Origin: an uncultured bacterium | GTDB lineage: Bacteria > Bacteroidota > Ignavibacteria > Kapaibacteriales > UBA2268 | Direction of reading: 5' to 3' | Length of the DNA stretch: 49,898 bases | NCBI GenBank assembly: GCA_937875295.1 | Contig: CALLXS010000108.1 | Location: 1-49,898 of the forward strand | In this document: in pieces, positions 8,250-16,067 of the stretch | How positions within the stretch are numbered: the stretch's first letter is position 1 | Layout: the number at the start of each line of letters is the position of its first letter | Notes under the pieces: model-generated | Seen by the model: only the letters and a program-made list of their open reading frames with translations | Told to the model about the DNA's origin: nothing | Databases searched by the model: none | Program-made: the position numbers and the translations under genes

Positions 8250-8966
8250 ATGGCAAATTTAAAATATAAAAGAATCCTCTTAAAACTAAGTGGAGAAGCT
8301 CTAATGGGCAATAATCAATTCGGTATTGACCCAAATACACTTAATTCATTCACTGACCAAATAAAGGAAGCTCATGAATTGGGTGTGGAAATCGGTATTG
8401 TAATTGGAGGCGGAAACATTTTTCGCGGAATGCAAAGTGATGCTACAGGCATAGATAAAGTCTCAGGTGACCACATGGGAATGCTTGCTACTGTAATAAA
8501 TAGTGTTGCTTTCCAAAGTGCATTGGAGCAAAAGGGAGTTGATACTCGCTTGCAGACTGCCATTAAAATGGAGCAAATTGCCGAACCATTTATTCGCAGA
8601 CGCGCGATTAGACATTTAGAAAAAAAGAGAATTGTGCTATTTGCTGCTGGTACAGGAAGCCCATATTTCACTACAGATACCGCTGCTGTGCTTCGTGCGA
8701 TAGAAATTGAAGCAGATGTTGTGCTTAAGGGAACAAGGGTAGACGGCATATATAATTCTGACCCAGAGAAATTCAAAGATGCAGTGAAATTTGAAAAAGT
8801 TACCTTCCAAGAAGTGCTTGAAAAGAATTTAAGAGTAATGGATCAAACTGCATTTGCTCTTTGTAAGGAAAATAAATTACCAATTATAGTGTTTAATTTT
8901 AATGAAAATGGAAACTTGAAAAAATTACTTGAAGGTACTACTTTAGGTACTTCAGTAATTTTATAA
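8250..8966 (+). CDS. pyrH: UMP kinase
   Basis: PyrH phosphorylates UMP to UDP in pyrimidine nucleotide synthesis. This 238-residue, full-length amino-acid-kinase fold protein shows 'ILLKLSGEAL' at the N-terminus, 'GIVIGGGNIFRG' at about 48-59, the DHMGM motif and the 'GTGSPYFTTDTAA' nucleotide-binding loop. It is followed after 58 bases by frr, the usual bacterial pairing. The start ATG has no clear ribosome binding site. Confidence 0.97.
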   Translation: MANLKYKRILLKLSGEALMGNNQFGIDPNTLNSFTDQIKEAHELGVEIGIVIGGGNIFRGMQSDATGIDKVSGDHMGMLATVINSVAFQSALEQKGVDTRLQTAIKMEQIAEPFIRRRAIRHLEKKRIVLFAAGTGSPYFTTDTAAVLRAIEIEADVVLKGTRVDGIYNSDPEKFKDAVKFEKVTFQEVLEKNLRVMDQTAFALCKENKLPIIVFNFNENGNLKKLLEGTTLGTSVIL

Positions 8967-9024
8967 GTAATTTGATTATCAATAGAATAAATAGTTAAAT
9001 AATAATAAATAAAAGGAATGAATA

Positions 9025-9582
9025 ATGGAATACAAAGAAATTATTACTAGCACCAAAGAATTAATGGCAAAAGCTGTAGAATTCTCAAAAAATCAAATTT
9101 CTAAAGTTAGAACAGGTCGTGCTACGGCATCATTAGTAGATGGACTAAAGGCAGATTACTATGGTAGCCCTACTCCAATTAGCCAAATGGCAAACATATC
9201 TACTCCAGATGCTCGCACAATTGTGATTCAACCATTTGATAAATCAAATTTGAAAGAAATTGAGAAATCTATTCAAGCAGCTGATTTAGGTTTTAATCCG
9301 CAAAATGACGGTACTATTATTAGAATTCCAGTGCCACCTCTCACAGAGGAAAGACGCAAAGAATATGTGAAATTAGCTAAAAAATACAGCGAAGAAGGCA
9401 AAGTAGCTGTTAGGAATGTAAGACGTGACCAAATTGAAGTTTTACGTAAAAATGAAAAAGACAAAAAAATCACAGAAGACGATAAAAAACGTGGCGAAGA
9501 AGAAATTCAAAAAATAACAGACCAACATATAAAATTTATCGACGAAGCAACCGCTGCTAAAGAAAAGGAATTAATGGATTAA
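9025..9582 (+). CDS. frr: Ribosome recycling factor
   Basis: RRF splits post-termination ribosomes together with EF-G. The 185-residue protein has the normal length and family hallmarks: 'KVRTGRATASLVDGL' (about 28-42), 'ISTPDARTIVIQPFDKS', and the C-terminal helix region with 'VRNVRRDQIE'. It forms a two-gene unit with pyrH and is followed by a strong terminator. A weak AAGGA lies before the ATG. Confidence 0.97.
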   Translation: MEYKEIITSTKELMAKAVEFSKNQISKVRTGRATASLVDGLKADYYGSPTPISQMANISTPDARTIVIQPFDKSNLKEIEKSIQAADLGFNPQNDGTIIRIPVPPLTEERRKEYVKLAKKYSEEGKVAVRNVRRDQIEVLRKNEKDKKITEDDKKRGEEEIQKITDQHIKFIDEATAAKEKELMD

Positions 9583-9633
9583 TTAAAAGATTTTTAAAGA
9601 AATAGCATTTACATAATATTTCTGTAAGTCTCT

Positions 9634-9679
9634 AAATATCCGCTTGTTAGACGAAGTCTGAGGATGCGGATATTTTTTT
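9634..9679 (+). terminator. Intrinsic terminator after pyrH-frr
   Basis: AAATATCCGC (9634-9643) pairs with GCGGATATTT (9666-9675). A small inner AGAC/GTCT stem fills the loop, and a run of Ts follows directly. Confidence 0.9.
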
Positions 9680-9692
9680 ATTATTTTTTCAT

Positions 9693-9724
9693 TTTGGTAA
9701 TGTGGAAAAAAAATATTATTTTTG
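9693..9724 (+). promoter_or_regulatory. Bacteroidota-type promoter for rplM-rpsI
   Basis: TTTG (9693-9696) and TATTTTTG (9717-9724) are separated by exactly 20 bases, which matches the Bacteroidota housekeeping consensus TTTG-N19-21-TAnnTTTG. It lies between the frr terminator and the rplM start, with a predicted transcript start near 9731. Confidence 0.75.
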
Positions 9725-9765
9725 TACTCTTTTTAGTAAATTTTTAATAGATAGGAGTAGTTTAA

Positions 9766-10215
9766 GTGGAAACTACAGCAAAGATAACAAAATCACTTCG
9801 CAAAGAAGACGTAACACGTTCTTGGTTTGTAGTCGATGCAGCTGATAAAACGGTAGGTAGGCTTAGCACTCAAGTAGCAATTTTGCTACGTGGTAAGCAC
9901 AAACCTAACTTCACTCCTCACGTAGATAATGGCGACTATGTCATTATTATTAATGCAGAGAAAATTAAATTTCAAGGCAAACGTGCGGAACAAGTAGAAT
10001 ATTTCCGTCATTCAATGTATCCCGGCAATGCTAAGATCGAATCTTTTAAAGATGTGATCCAAAGAAAGCCTGCTTTCGTCATTGAGCATGCAGTTAAAGG
10101 TATGTTGCCAAAAACTAAACTTGGCAAACAAATGATAAAAAAACTTAAAATATACGCTGGTCCTGAGCATAATCATATTGCTCAACAACCAAAAGTATAT
10201 GAATTACCAAATTAA
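9766..10215 (+). CDS. rplM: 50S ribosomal protein L13
   Basis: L13 is a large-subunit ribosomal protein. The 149-residue product has the family pattern 'WFVVDAADKTVGRLST' and 'GDYVIIINAEKI', and ends with '...YAGPEHNHIAQQPKVYEL'. The start is GTG at 9766, supported by an AGGAG eight bases upstream; no ATG fits. It lies 31 bases upstream of rpsI in the near-universal rplM-rpsI pair. A Bacteroidota-type promoter precedes it. Confidence 0.97.
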   Translation: METTAKITKSLRKEDVTRSWFVVDAADKTVGRLSTQVAILLRGKHKPNFTPHVDNGDYVIIINAEKIKFQGKRAEQVEYFRHSMYPGNAKIESFKDVIQRKPAFVIEHAVKGMLPKTKLGKQMIKKLKIYAGPEHNHIAQQPKVYELPN

Positions 10216-10246
10216 TTAACAGATTTTAAAACACGGAGTCCTTTAG

Positions 10247-10633
10247 ATGAAATCTAATTCGGCAACCGGAAGAAGAAAAACTTCCGTAGCACAAGTAAGA
10301 TTACTACCAGGAACTGGCAAGATTACAATCAATAACCGCGAATTCGAAGATTATTTTCCGATTGATTTTAATCGTATCACAGTAATGAAACCACTCGAAG
10401 TAACTAATAACGTTGGTAAATTCGATGTAAAAGTAACTGTACGTGGTGGTGGTATGACTGGCCAAACTGGTGCAATTCAGCTTGGAATAGCACGCGCTTT
10501 AGTAGAATTCGATGAAGAATTAAAATCTATTCTTCGCGAAAATCACACAATTACTCGCGATCCTCGTATGGTGGAACGTAAGAAATATGGTTTGAAAAAA
10601 GCTCGTAAACGCTTCCAATTCTCTAAACGTTAA
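10247..10633 (+). CDS. rpsI: 30S ribosomal protein S9
   Basis: S9 is a small-subunit protein whose C-terminal tail reaches the P-site tRNA. The 128-residue protein shows 'ATGRRKTSVAQVRLLPGTG', 'VRGGGMTGQTGAIQLGIARAL' and the invariant basic end KKARKRFQFSKR. A GGAG sequence precedes the ATG. It is co-transcribed with rplM. Confidence 0.97.
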   Translation: MKSNSATGRRKTSVAQVRLLPGTGKITINNREFEDYFPIDFNRITVMKPLEVTNNVGKFDVKVTVRGGGMTGQTGAIQLGIARALVEFDEELKSILRENHTITRDPRMVERKKYGLKKARKRFQFSKR

Positions 10634-10721
10634 TCAAATATTATTCTTTATAGAATACTGCATATTTGAAATTAAGCGTTCATAGTAATTGGCTTATGTT
10701 CTTTTAAATAAAATAAAAAAT

Positions 10722-10759
10722 CAATCGGATTAATATTAAAATATTATTCAATCTGATTG
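10722..10759 (+). terminator. Hairpin after rplM-rpsI
   Basis: CAATCGGATT (10722-10731) can pair with AATCTGATTG (10750-10759) with one G-U pair, with an inner AATATT/AATATT stem. There is no T-run after it on this strand, so it may be an inefficient terminator or an RNA end-stabilising hairpin. Confidence 0.4.
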
Positions 10760-10780
10760 TACAATTAACTAATTTAATTA

Positions 10781-10882
10781 CTTGCTTTTGGATTATTTGT
10801 GTGTGGCGGCAGAAAAATTTATCTGAACCGTTGAGCAAATAAGGAGATAAAAGCAAAAGACTAACACAAAGGAAAATATAAT
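10781..10882 (+). promoter_or_regulatory. Candidate structured 5' leader of rpsB
   Basis: The last 100 bases before rpsB are less AT-rich than their surroundings. CTTTTG (10785-10790) can pair with CAAAAG (10854-10859), enclosing a GGCGGC (10805-10810) and ACCG (10827-10830) segment. A GGAG in the closing arm lies near the true ribosome binding region. This could be an autoregulatory S2-binding leader. It is inferred from layout only. Confidence 0.3.
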
Positions 10883-11830
10883 ATGGCTCACTCATTAGAA
10901 ATAGAGCAATTGTTAGAATCCGGAGCGCATTTTGGTCATCTCACAAGAAGATGGAATCCAAAAATGAGCAATTTCATTTTTATGGAGCGCAATGGCATTC
11001 ATATAATAGATTTAAGAAAAACTCAAGTACTAGTTGATATAGCTAAAGATGCTATTTATAATGTAGCTAGTCAAGGGAAAACAGTCCTATTTGTAGGCAC
11101 TAAACCACAAGCAAAAGAAATTATTGAAGAAAAAGCAAAATATTGTAGCCAAAACTACGTAAGCGAAAGATGGCTTGGAGGTATGCTTACTAATTTCTCT
11201 ACTATTAGAAAAAGTATCAAAAGATTGCAATCTATCGACAAAATGGAAGTAGATGGCACTTTTGAAGCTATTACTAAAAAAGAAAGATTACTCTTGTCAA
11301 GAGAACGCGATCGCCTGCGTAAAACATTTGGCGGTATCGAAGAAATGGGTCGCTTACCCGGCGCTATCTTCGTAGTAGATATTAAAAAAGAACATATTGC
11401 TATCAAAGAAGCAAAAATATTGGGAATCCCTGTAATTGCATTAGTTGATACTAATTGCGATCCTGAAATCGTTGATTTCCCTATTCCATCAAATGATGAT
11501 TCATCTAAAACTATTGATTTAATTGCTGGTGTAATGGCAAATGCAATTAAAGAAGGTAATGAAATAGCTAAAATTCACAGAGCAGAAGGTGCTGCTGATT
11601 CTGAAAGAATGTCTAAGGAAAGTGATGGCGCTGATGAAGAAGGTAAACCTCATAAACGTCTTCGCGAAAGAAAAAGAACAACAACTAGCGGAAGAACACC
11701 TAGACCACCAAGGGATAATCGCCCAAGGAATGAAAATTTAGAAGCAAAAGACTTCGCTAAAGAGGAAAAAAAGGAAGCTCCTCAAAGTGAACCAGTTCCG
11801 CCTACTAATGACACGAATGAGGCTAACTAA
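10883..11830 (+). CDS. rpsB: 30S ribosomal protein S2 with C-terminal extension
   Basis: S2 is a small-subunit protein needed for S1 binding and subunit function. Residues 1-230 carry all the usual S2 blocks, including 'LLESGAHFGHLTRRWNPKM', 'ERWLGGMLTNF' and 'DTNCDPEIVDFPIPSNDD'. The protein is 315 residues long, about 70 more than a typical S2. The extra tail is rich in charged residues and proline (KRLRERKRTTTSGRTPRPPR and acidic segments) and is probably disordered. rpsB and tsf are neighbours as usual, though a terminator lies between them. Confidence 0.96.
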   Translation: MAHSLEIEQLLESGAHFGHLTRRWNPKMSNFIFMERNGIHIIDLRKTQVLVDIAKDAIYNVASQGKTVLFVGTKPQAKEIIEEKAKYCSQNYVSERWLGGMLTNFSTIRKSIKRLQSIDKMEVDGTFEAITKKERLLLSRERDRLRKTFGGIEEMGRLPGAIFVVDIKKEHIAIKEAKILGIPVIALVDTNCDPEIVDFPIPSNDDSSKTIDLIAGVMANAIKEGNEIAKIHRAEGAADSERMSKESDGADEEGKPHKRLRERKRTTTSGRTPRPPRDNRPRNENLEAKDFAKEEKKEAPQSEPVPPTNDTNEAN

Positions 11831-11853
11831 TAAAATAGTATCTATTTAAAATA

Positions 11854-11887
11854 AACCAGCCTAATATTGAAAAGGCTGGTTTTTTTA
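11854..11887 (+). terminator. Intrinsic terminator after rpsB
   Basis: AACCAGCCT (11854-11862) pairs with AGGCTGGTT (11873-11881), followed by a T-run to 11887. It sits between rpsB and tsf, so tsf expression needs read-through or its own promoter. Confidence 0.9.
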
Positions 11888-11951
11888 AAAAAAGGATTAT
11901 TTTATAATTATAATTAAATGAAAAAATTAAAAAATAAATGGAGATAAAATA

Positions 11952-12800
11952 ATGGCAGAAATTACTGCTCAAATGGTAAAGAACTTAAGAGATAAAACTG
12001 GTGCTGGAATGGCTGATTGCAAAAAAGCATTAGTCGAAGCAGAAGGCGATATCGAAAAAGCAATTGAAGTCCTACGTAAAAAAGGTGCAGCTTCTGCTGC
12101 TAAAAGAGCTGATAGAAATGCAAAAGAAGGAATCGTTAATGCTATCGTTAATGACTCAAAAAATATTGGCGTTATTTTAGAAATTAATTGCGAAACAGAT
12201 TTCGTTGCAAAAAATGAAGAGTTCGTAGAATTTAGCAAAGCAGTTGCACAAGCTTACTTAAATAATGAAGCTGCTGATATTGAAGCACTTTTAAAAGTAA
12301 AAGTAGGAAATGATACTGTAAATGATTTGCAAAATGGTATTTTAGCTAAATTCTCTGAAAAAATTGAAATTCGCAGAATTATGAAAATCAAAACTTCTGG
12401 TTTCTTATCTGTTTATAATCACTTTGATAAGAAATTAGGCGTTTTAGCTGAAGCTAATATCGCTAACCCAGACGATAAAACTAAAACTGCTGTACATGAT
12501 ATAGCTCTTCAAATTGCTGCTATGAATCCAATTTCAGTAGATAGAAGCAATGTAACTCAAGATAAAATTGATAAAGAAATTGAAATTTATAAAGAATTAG
12601 CTATTAACGAAGGCAAAACACCTGAAATGGCTGAAAGAGTAGCTCAAGGTAAATTAAATAAATTCTTCCAAGAATCATGTTTATTAGAACAAGTGTTCGC
12701 TAAAGATAACACTAAAAAAGTAAATGAAGTATTAACTGAAGCTAATCCAGAATTGAAAATTGTTTCTTTCAAAAGATATGCTTTAGGCGAAGAAATATAA
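11952..12800 (+). CDS. tsf: Elongation factor Ts
   Basis: EF-Ts is the nucleotide exchange factor for EF-Tu. The 282-residue protein has the N-terminal UBA-like domain with 'LRDKTGAGMADCKKALVEA', the TDFVAKNEEF motif that contacts EF-Tu, and the C-terminal 'QSCLLEQVF' segment. The length is normal. A GGAG precedes the ATG by nine bases. It follows rpsB after a terminator and has its own terminator. Confidence 0.97.
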   Translation: MAEITAQMVKNLRDKTGAGMADCKKALVEAEGDIEKAIEVLRKKGAASAAKRADRNAKEGIVNAIVNDSKNIGVILEINCETDFVAKNEEFVEFSKAVAQAYLNNEAADIEALLKVKVGNDTVNDLQNGILAKFSEKIEIRRIMKIKTSGFLSVYNHFDKKLGVLAEANIANPDDKTKTAVHDIALQIAAMNPISVDRSNVTQDKIDKEIEIYKELAINEGKTPEMAERVAQGKLNKFFQESCLLEQVFAKDNTKKVNEVLTEANPELKIVSFKRYALGEEI

Positions 12801-12829
12801 TTTTTTTCAAATATATTCAATTAAATATA

Positions 12830-12867
12830 TTAGGTTATATCTACAAGGTATAACCTAATTTTTTTTT
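12830..12867 (+). terminator. Intrinsic terminator after tsf
   Basis: TTAGGTTATA (12830-12839) pairs with TATAACCTAA (12849-12858), followed by a run of nine Ts. Confidence 0.9.
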
Positions 12868-12929
12868 CGGTTGAAGATTATATAATTATAAACTAAAGAA
12901 TTACCAATATTAATATATTAAGAATTAGT

Positions 12930-13922
12930 TTATCTAATATTAATTAAAATAAGCGATGAAATACTTAATATTGTCCAAAGTAGAAAACCCATTAGAATTG
13001 GTTTTGCACCACTTTCTCTAATTTTTTGAAAATTTGTATTTAACCCAATAGCAACCATTGCTACGGTTATCATAAACTTGCCAGCAGCAGCAAAGAAACT
13101 AGTAAAATCAGCATTAAACACTCCTATAGTATTTAAAATTGACATTGCTAAAAATCCTAAAATAAAGAAAGGAAAATTTTTCCAAAGTTTATTATTCTTA
13201 GAGGTATCTTCAGCTATATTTTGATTTTTCTGTCTTCTTGATGTAATTATAGCGAAGATAAATGCAACTGGAATTATAAAAAGGGTTCGAGTGAGTTTTA
13301 CTATTACGGCATAATTTCCAGAAATATCATTATATGAAAAAGCTGCAGCCACAACTGAGGAAGTGTCATTTACTGCAGTACCCGCCCATAATCCGAAATC
13401 ATAATAATTCATTTGCATAAAATGCCCTAAGAAAGGGAAAATTAAAGCAGCTATTACATTAAATAAAAATATTACAGAAATGGAATATGCAATTTCTGAA
13501 TCATCGGCATTAATTGCAGGACCAACGGCAGCTATTGCACTGCCACCGCATATAGCAGTCCCTGATGCAATTAATGAGGAGAGATTAAAGCCAATTTTTA
13601 ATTTTTTATTAATCAGAATTGCACTTATAAAAGTGATTGATAGAGTAATTACCATTAATCCTAGGGAATTAAGTCCTGTACTAAAAACTTCATTAAAACT
13701 TAGTGAGCCACCGAGTATGATAATAGCCCATTGGAGAATTTTTTTTGATGTGAATTTAACACCTTTATTAGCACTTGAGGGCAATTTAAAAAAATTCCCA
13801 ATTATTATTCCGATAATTATTCCAAAGACTGGACCTCCCACAATTGGAACTAAAGAACCCAGAAATTTAGCAATTATTCCAAAAATTACACAAATAAAAA
13901 TACCAAAAAAAATATTTTTCAT
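12930..13922 (-). CDS. YeiH/YadS family putative sulfate exporter (UPF0324)
   Basis: This 330-residue polytopic membrane protein has about ten hydrophobic helices. The family-typical segments are visible: 'GGPVFGIIIGIIIGN' at the start, 'KILQWAIIILGGSLSFNEV', 'SGTAICGGSAIAAVGPAI' in the middle and 'WAGTAVNDTSSVVAAA'. Members are annotated as putative sulfate exporters on thin experimental grounds, so the substrate is uncertain. It stands alone on the minus strand between tsf and the sigma factor gene. Length and motifs look intact. Confidence 0.88.
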   Translation of the reverse strand: MKNIFFGIFICVIFGIIAKFLGSLVPIVGGPVFGIIIGIIIGNFFKLPSSANKGVKFTSKKILQWAIIILGGSLSFNEVFSTGLNSLGLMVITLSITFISAILINKKLKIGFNLSSLIASGTAICGGSAIAAVGPAINADDSEIAYSISVIFLFNVIAALIFPFLGHFMQMNYYDFGLWAGTAVNDTSSVVAAAFSYNDISGNYAVIVKLTRTLFIIPVAFIFAIITSRRQKNQNIAEDTSKNNKLWKNFPFFILGFLAMSILNTIGVFNADFTSFFAAAGKFMITVAMVAIGLNTNFQKIRESGAKPILMGFLLWTILSISSLILINIR

Positions 13923-14088
13923 AAGAGAATTTTAAAAAGATAAGATATAATAATGCGTATATTTAATTATAAAAAGACGAATAAAAGTACGGTTTGATTT
14001 AGATAAAAATATTTTTTTAATTACTTAAAATTTTGTAAATTACGTTTCGTATAATGGAATAAGTGCATATTATAATTAATTCAACAAT

Positions 14089-14697
14089 TTGTATTTCTAT
14101 AATCGTAAAAATATTAAACTTAAAGAGCTAAAGAGCTATTCAGATCAAGAGCTTTATATCTTAGTAGGAGATAAAGTAAAGGATTCTGAACTTGCATTTT
14201 CTTTGCTTTATGAAAGGTTATCTCCGAAGGTATGGGCATATTGTCTTCGATTAACTGATAATGAAACAATAGCTAAAGATATACTCCAAGAGACTTTTAT
14301 TGAATTTTATAATATCATTGATTCAGAAACAATAATAATGAATATCCAAACTAAATTATTCAATATATCTCGGAAAATATATTTAAGAATACTTAGGAAA
14401 AGACAAGATTTAATTTCTTTTGAAGAAGATATTCATTCATTTGTAATGCCAGAAGACAACGATGAATTACTTGATTTAATAAAAAAAGCACTAAAAAAGC
14501 TACCGGACGATTATAAAGAAATATTTATTCTGCGTGAATATAATTGCCTAAGTTATCAAGAAATTCAAGAAATTACCGGAGAAAGTTTATCCAACGTGAA
14601 AGTACGTATTCATCGAGCAAGAGCGAAAATTCGTACAATATTAAAAAATCATATAAAAGAAATGAAAGAATTAAACGTTGATATTAATGATTTTTGA
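14089..14697 (+). CDS. ECF-type RNA polymerase sigma-70 factor
   Basis: This 202-residue protein has sigma region 2 (about 25-95, with 'AFSLLYERLSPKVWAYC' and 'AKDILQETFIEFYN') and region 4 (about 135-190, with 'LPDDYKEIFILREYNCLSY' and the helix-turn-helix 'SNVKVRIHRARAKIR'). Regions 1 and 3 are absent, as in ECF sigma factors. The start is TTG at 14089; no in-frame ATG lies upstream. The gene is followed after 78 bases by a membrane protein that could be its regulator. Such pairs usually respond to envelope or extracytoplasmic signals; the target promoters are not visible here. Confidence 0.88.
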   Translation: MYFYNRKNIKLKELKSYSDQELYILVGDKVKDSELAFSLLYERLSPKVWAYCLRLTDNETIAKDILQETFIEFYNIIDSETIIMNIQTKLFNISRKIYLRILRKRQDLISFEEDIHSFVMPEDNDELLDLIKKALKKLPDDYKEIFILREYNCLSYQEIQEITGESLSNVKVRIHRARAKIRTILKNHIKEMKELNVDINDF

Positions 14698-14775
14698 TTT
14701 ATTAGTATTCTATGTTGTATTCAACATTTTAATTAACTAAAAATTAAATTTTTATATTTTCTGAAAGAGGAAATA

Positions 14776-15984
14776 ATGAAAAAAGTAGATACAAATTCTC
14801 AAATATTCGATCCATCGAACGAAAATGCCTTTAGAGACATTTTGCAAAATGATACTCAGGCATTTACTCCTCCTGAAAGTGCCAAAAATGAAATTTTTAA
14901 AGCACTGAATTTCAATAGAAATCCTCTGTATAATACTGATAAAATCGGTTATTTCTCATTATTCAAATCTTTAAAGAAAGTAATTGTCCCAATTTCTGCT
15001 GGATTACTTATTTTCCTTGGGACATATTTTGTAATAAATTTGAATAAAGATTTTCTGCAATATGACCTTAATATAGAAGATATTGTCAATCAAAAGACCG
15101 ATAAAGCTAATACTGAATTATCTAAATTAAATTTTGGAATTATAAGCTCGAATAAAGATAAAAATACTAAGAATTATCCAGTCTCATCTACTGTTAATTC
15201 AAAAGTAGATGAAAAGCAATCTAGTAAAAATCAAATATCTAAAAGTAATAAAAACAATTCAAATCTATTCAATAATCAAATTGAAGCAAATACAATAGCT
15301 GATAATATTGAGAAAAATCAGTTAATTACTGAAAATCTTAATTTTAGTAAAAATGATTTTTATATGCTTTCTAATTATAATACTTATAATAATTGGAGTG
15401 GATTTGAAAATAATCAAAGATTAAGTAATAATTCACAACCAAGCTTTGCTCAACAGAATCCATTTGTTTTTAACTCGAATTTTACAAAAAATAAATACTC
15501 ATTCCAAATTATCTTTAAGGGAGTGCTTGGCACTACATTTAATCAAAATTATAATTTTGGAAGCGATTATTTAAATTCATTTTTAGCCGGAGCCTATACA
15601 ACAATGGAATCTCTGGATAATTTCCAAATTGGAATATTATTCGGTAAAGAGCCTTTTGAGAAAAAATTCTTTAATAAAGAAGATAGAGATATTGTAGAAT
15701 ATAGTCTTAATCAAAGTGCTTTTTGGTTAGCAATAGCTGGTAAGTATTCCTTCCCAGAGGTTAACTTTTCAGTATTGAATATTAGACCATTTGCTGAAAT
15801 TGCTATAGGTGCGGGCGAAGTTGGTCCTTTAGCTAGAGCAAGTGCCGGAGTAGAACAACAAATAATAGGTAATTTAGCAGCAAATATATCCGTTGATTTT
15901 GCTACAATGTTTTATAATAACCGCTATAATTGGTTTACTTCAAAGAAATTAGGCGTTTCTGCCGGTCTTAGCTATAATTTATAA
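14776..15984 (+). CDS. Single-TM protein with OMP-like C-terminal domain, putative sigma-factor partner
   Basis: This is a 402-residue protein of unknown family. Residues 1-70 are hydrophilic with 'TPPESAKNEIFKAL', a layout seen in the cytoplasmic part of anti-sigma factors, although no zinc-binding HxxxCxxC motif is present. One TM helix follows (about 74-92, 'VIVPISAGLLIFLGTYFVI'). Then comes an Asn/Ser/Lys-rich linker (about 115-240), and then a beta-rich domain (about 245-402) with alternating strands and a final 'LGVSAGLSYNL', like the last strand of outer-membrane barrels. The gene lies directly downstream of an ECF sigma factor with an AGAGG ribosome binding site. I infer a sigma regulator; the fused beta domain is unusual. 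Confidence 0.6.
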   Translation: MKKVDTNSQIFDPSNENAFRDILQNDTQAFTPPESAKNEIFKALNFNRNPLYNTDKIGYFSLFKSLKKVIVPISAGLLIFLGTYFVINLNKDFLQYDLNIEDIVNQKTDKANTELSKLNFGIISSNKDKNTKNYPVSSTVNSKVDEKQSSKNQISKSNKNNSNLFNNQIEANTIADNIEKNQLITENLNFSKNDFYMLSNYNTYNNWSGFENNQRLSNNSQPSFAQQNPFVFNSNFTKNKYSFQIIFKGVLGTTFNQNYNFGSDYLNSFLAGAYTTMESLDNFQIGILFGKEPFEKKFFNKEDRDIVEYSLNQSAFWLAIAGKYSFPEVNFSVLNIRPFAEIAIGAGEVGPLARASAGVEQQIIGNLAANISVDFATMFYNNRYNWFTSKKLGVSAGLSYNL

Positions 15985-16013
15985 TTAATATAAATAATCC
16001 ATTTAAAATAAAA

Positions 16014-16045
16014 ATGCTCTTCAATTTTGTGAAGAGCATTTTTTT
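16014..16045. terminator. Bidirectional terminator between converging genes
   Basis: ATGCTCTTCA (16014-16023) pairs with TGAAGAGCAT (16030-16039). T-runs follow on both strands, so it can end the sigma-partner transcript and topA. Confidence 0.88.
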
Positions 16046-16067
16046 ATATGTAAATTTAAAATTAATA

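Noticed and set aside
13480..13935. Plus-strand ORF of 151 codons inside the YeiH-family gene
   Set aside because: It is the reverse frame of hydrophobic codons in a well-supported membrane protein gene.
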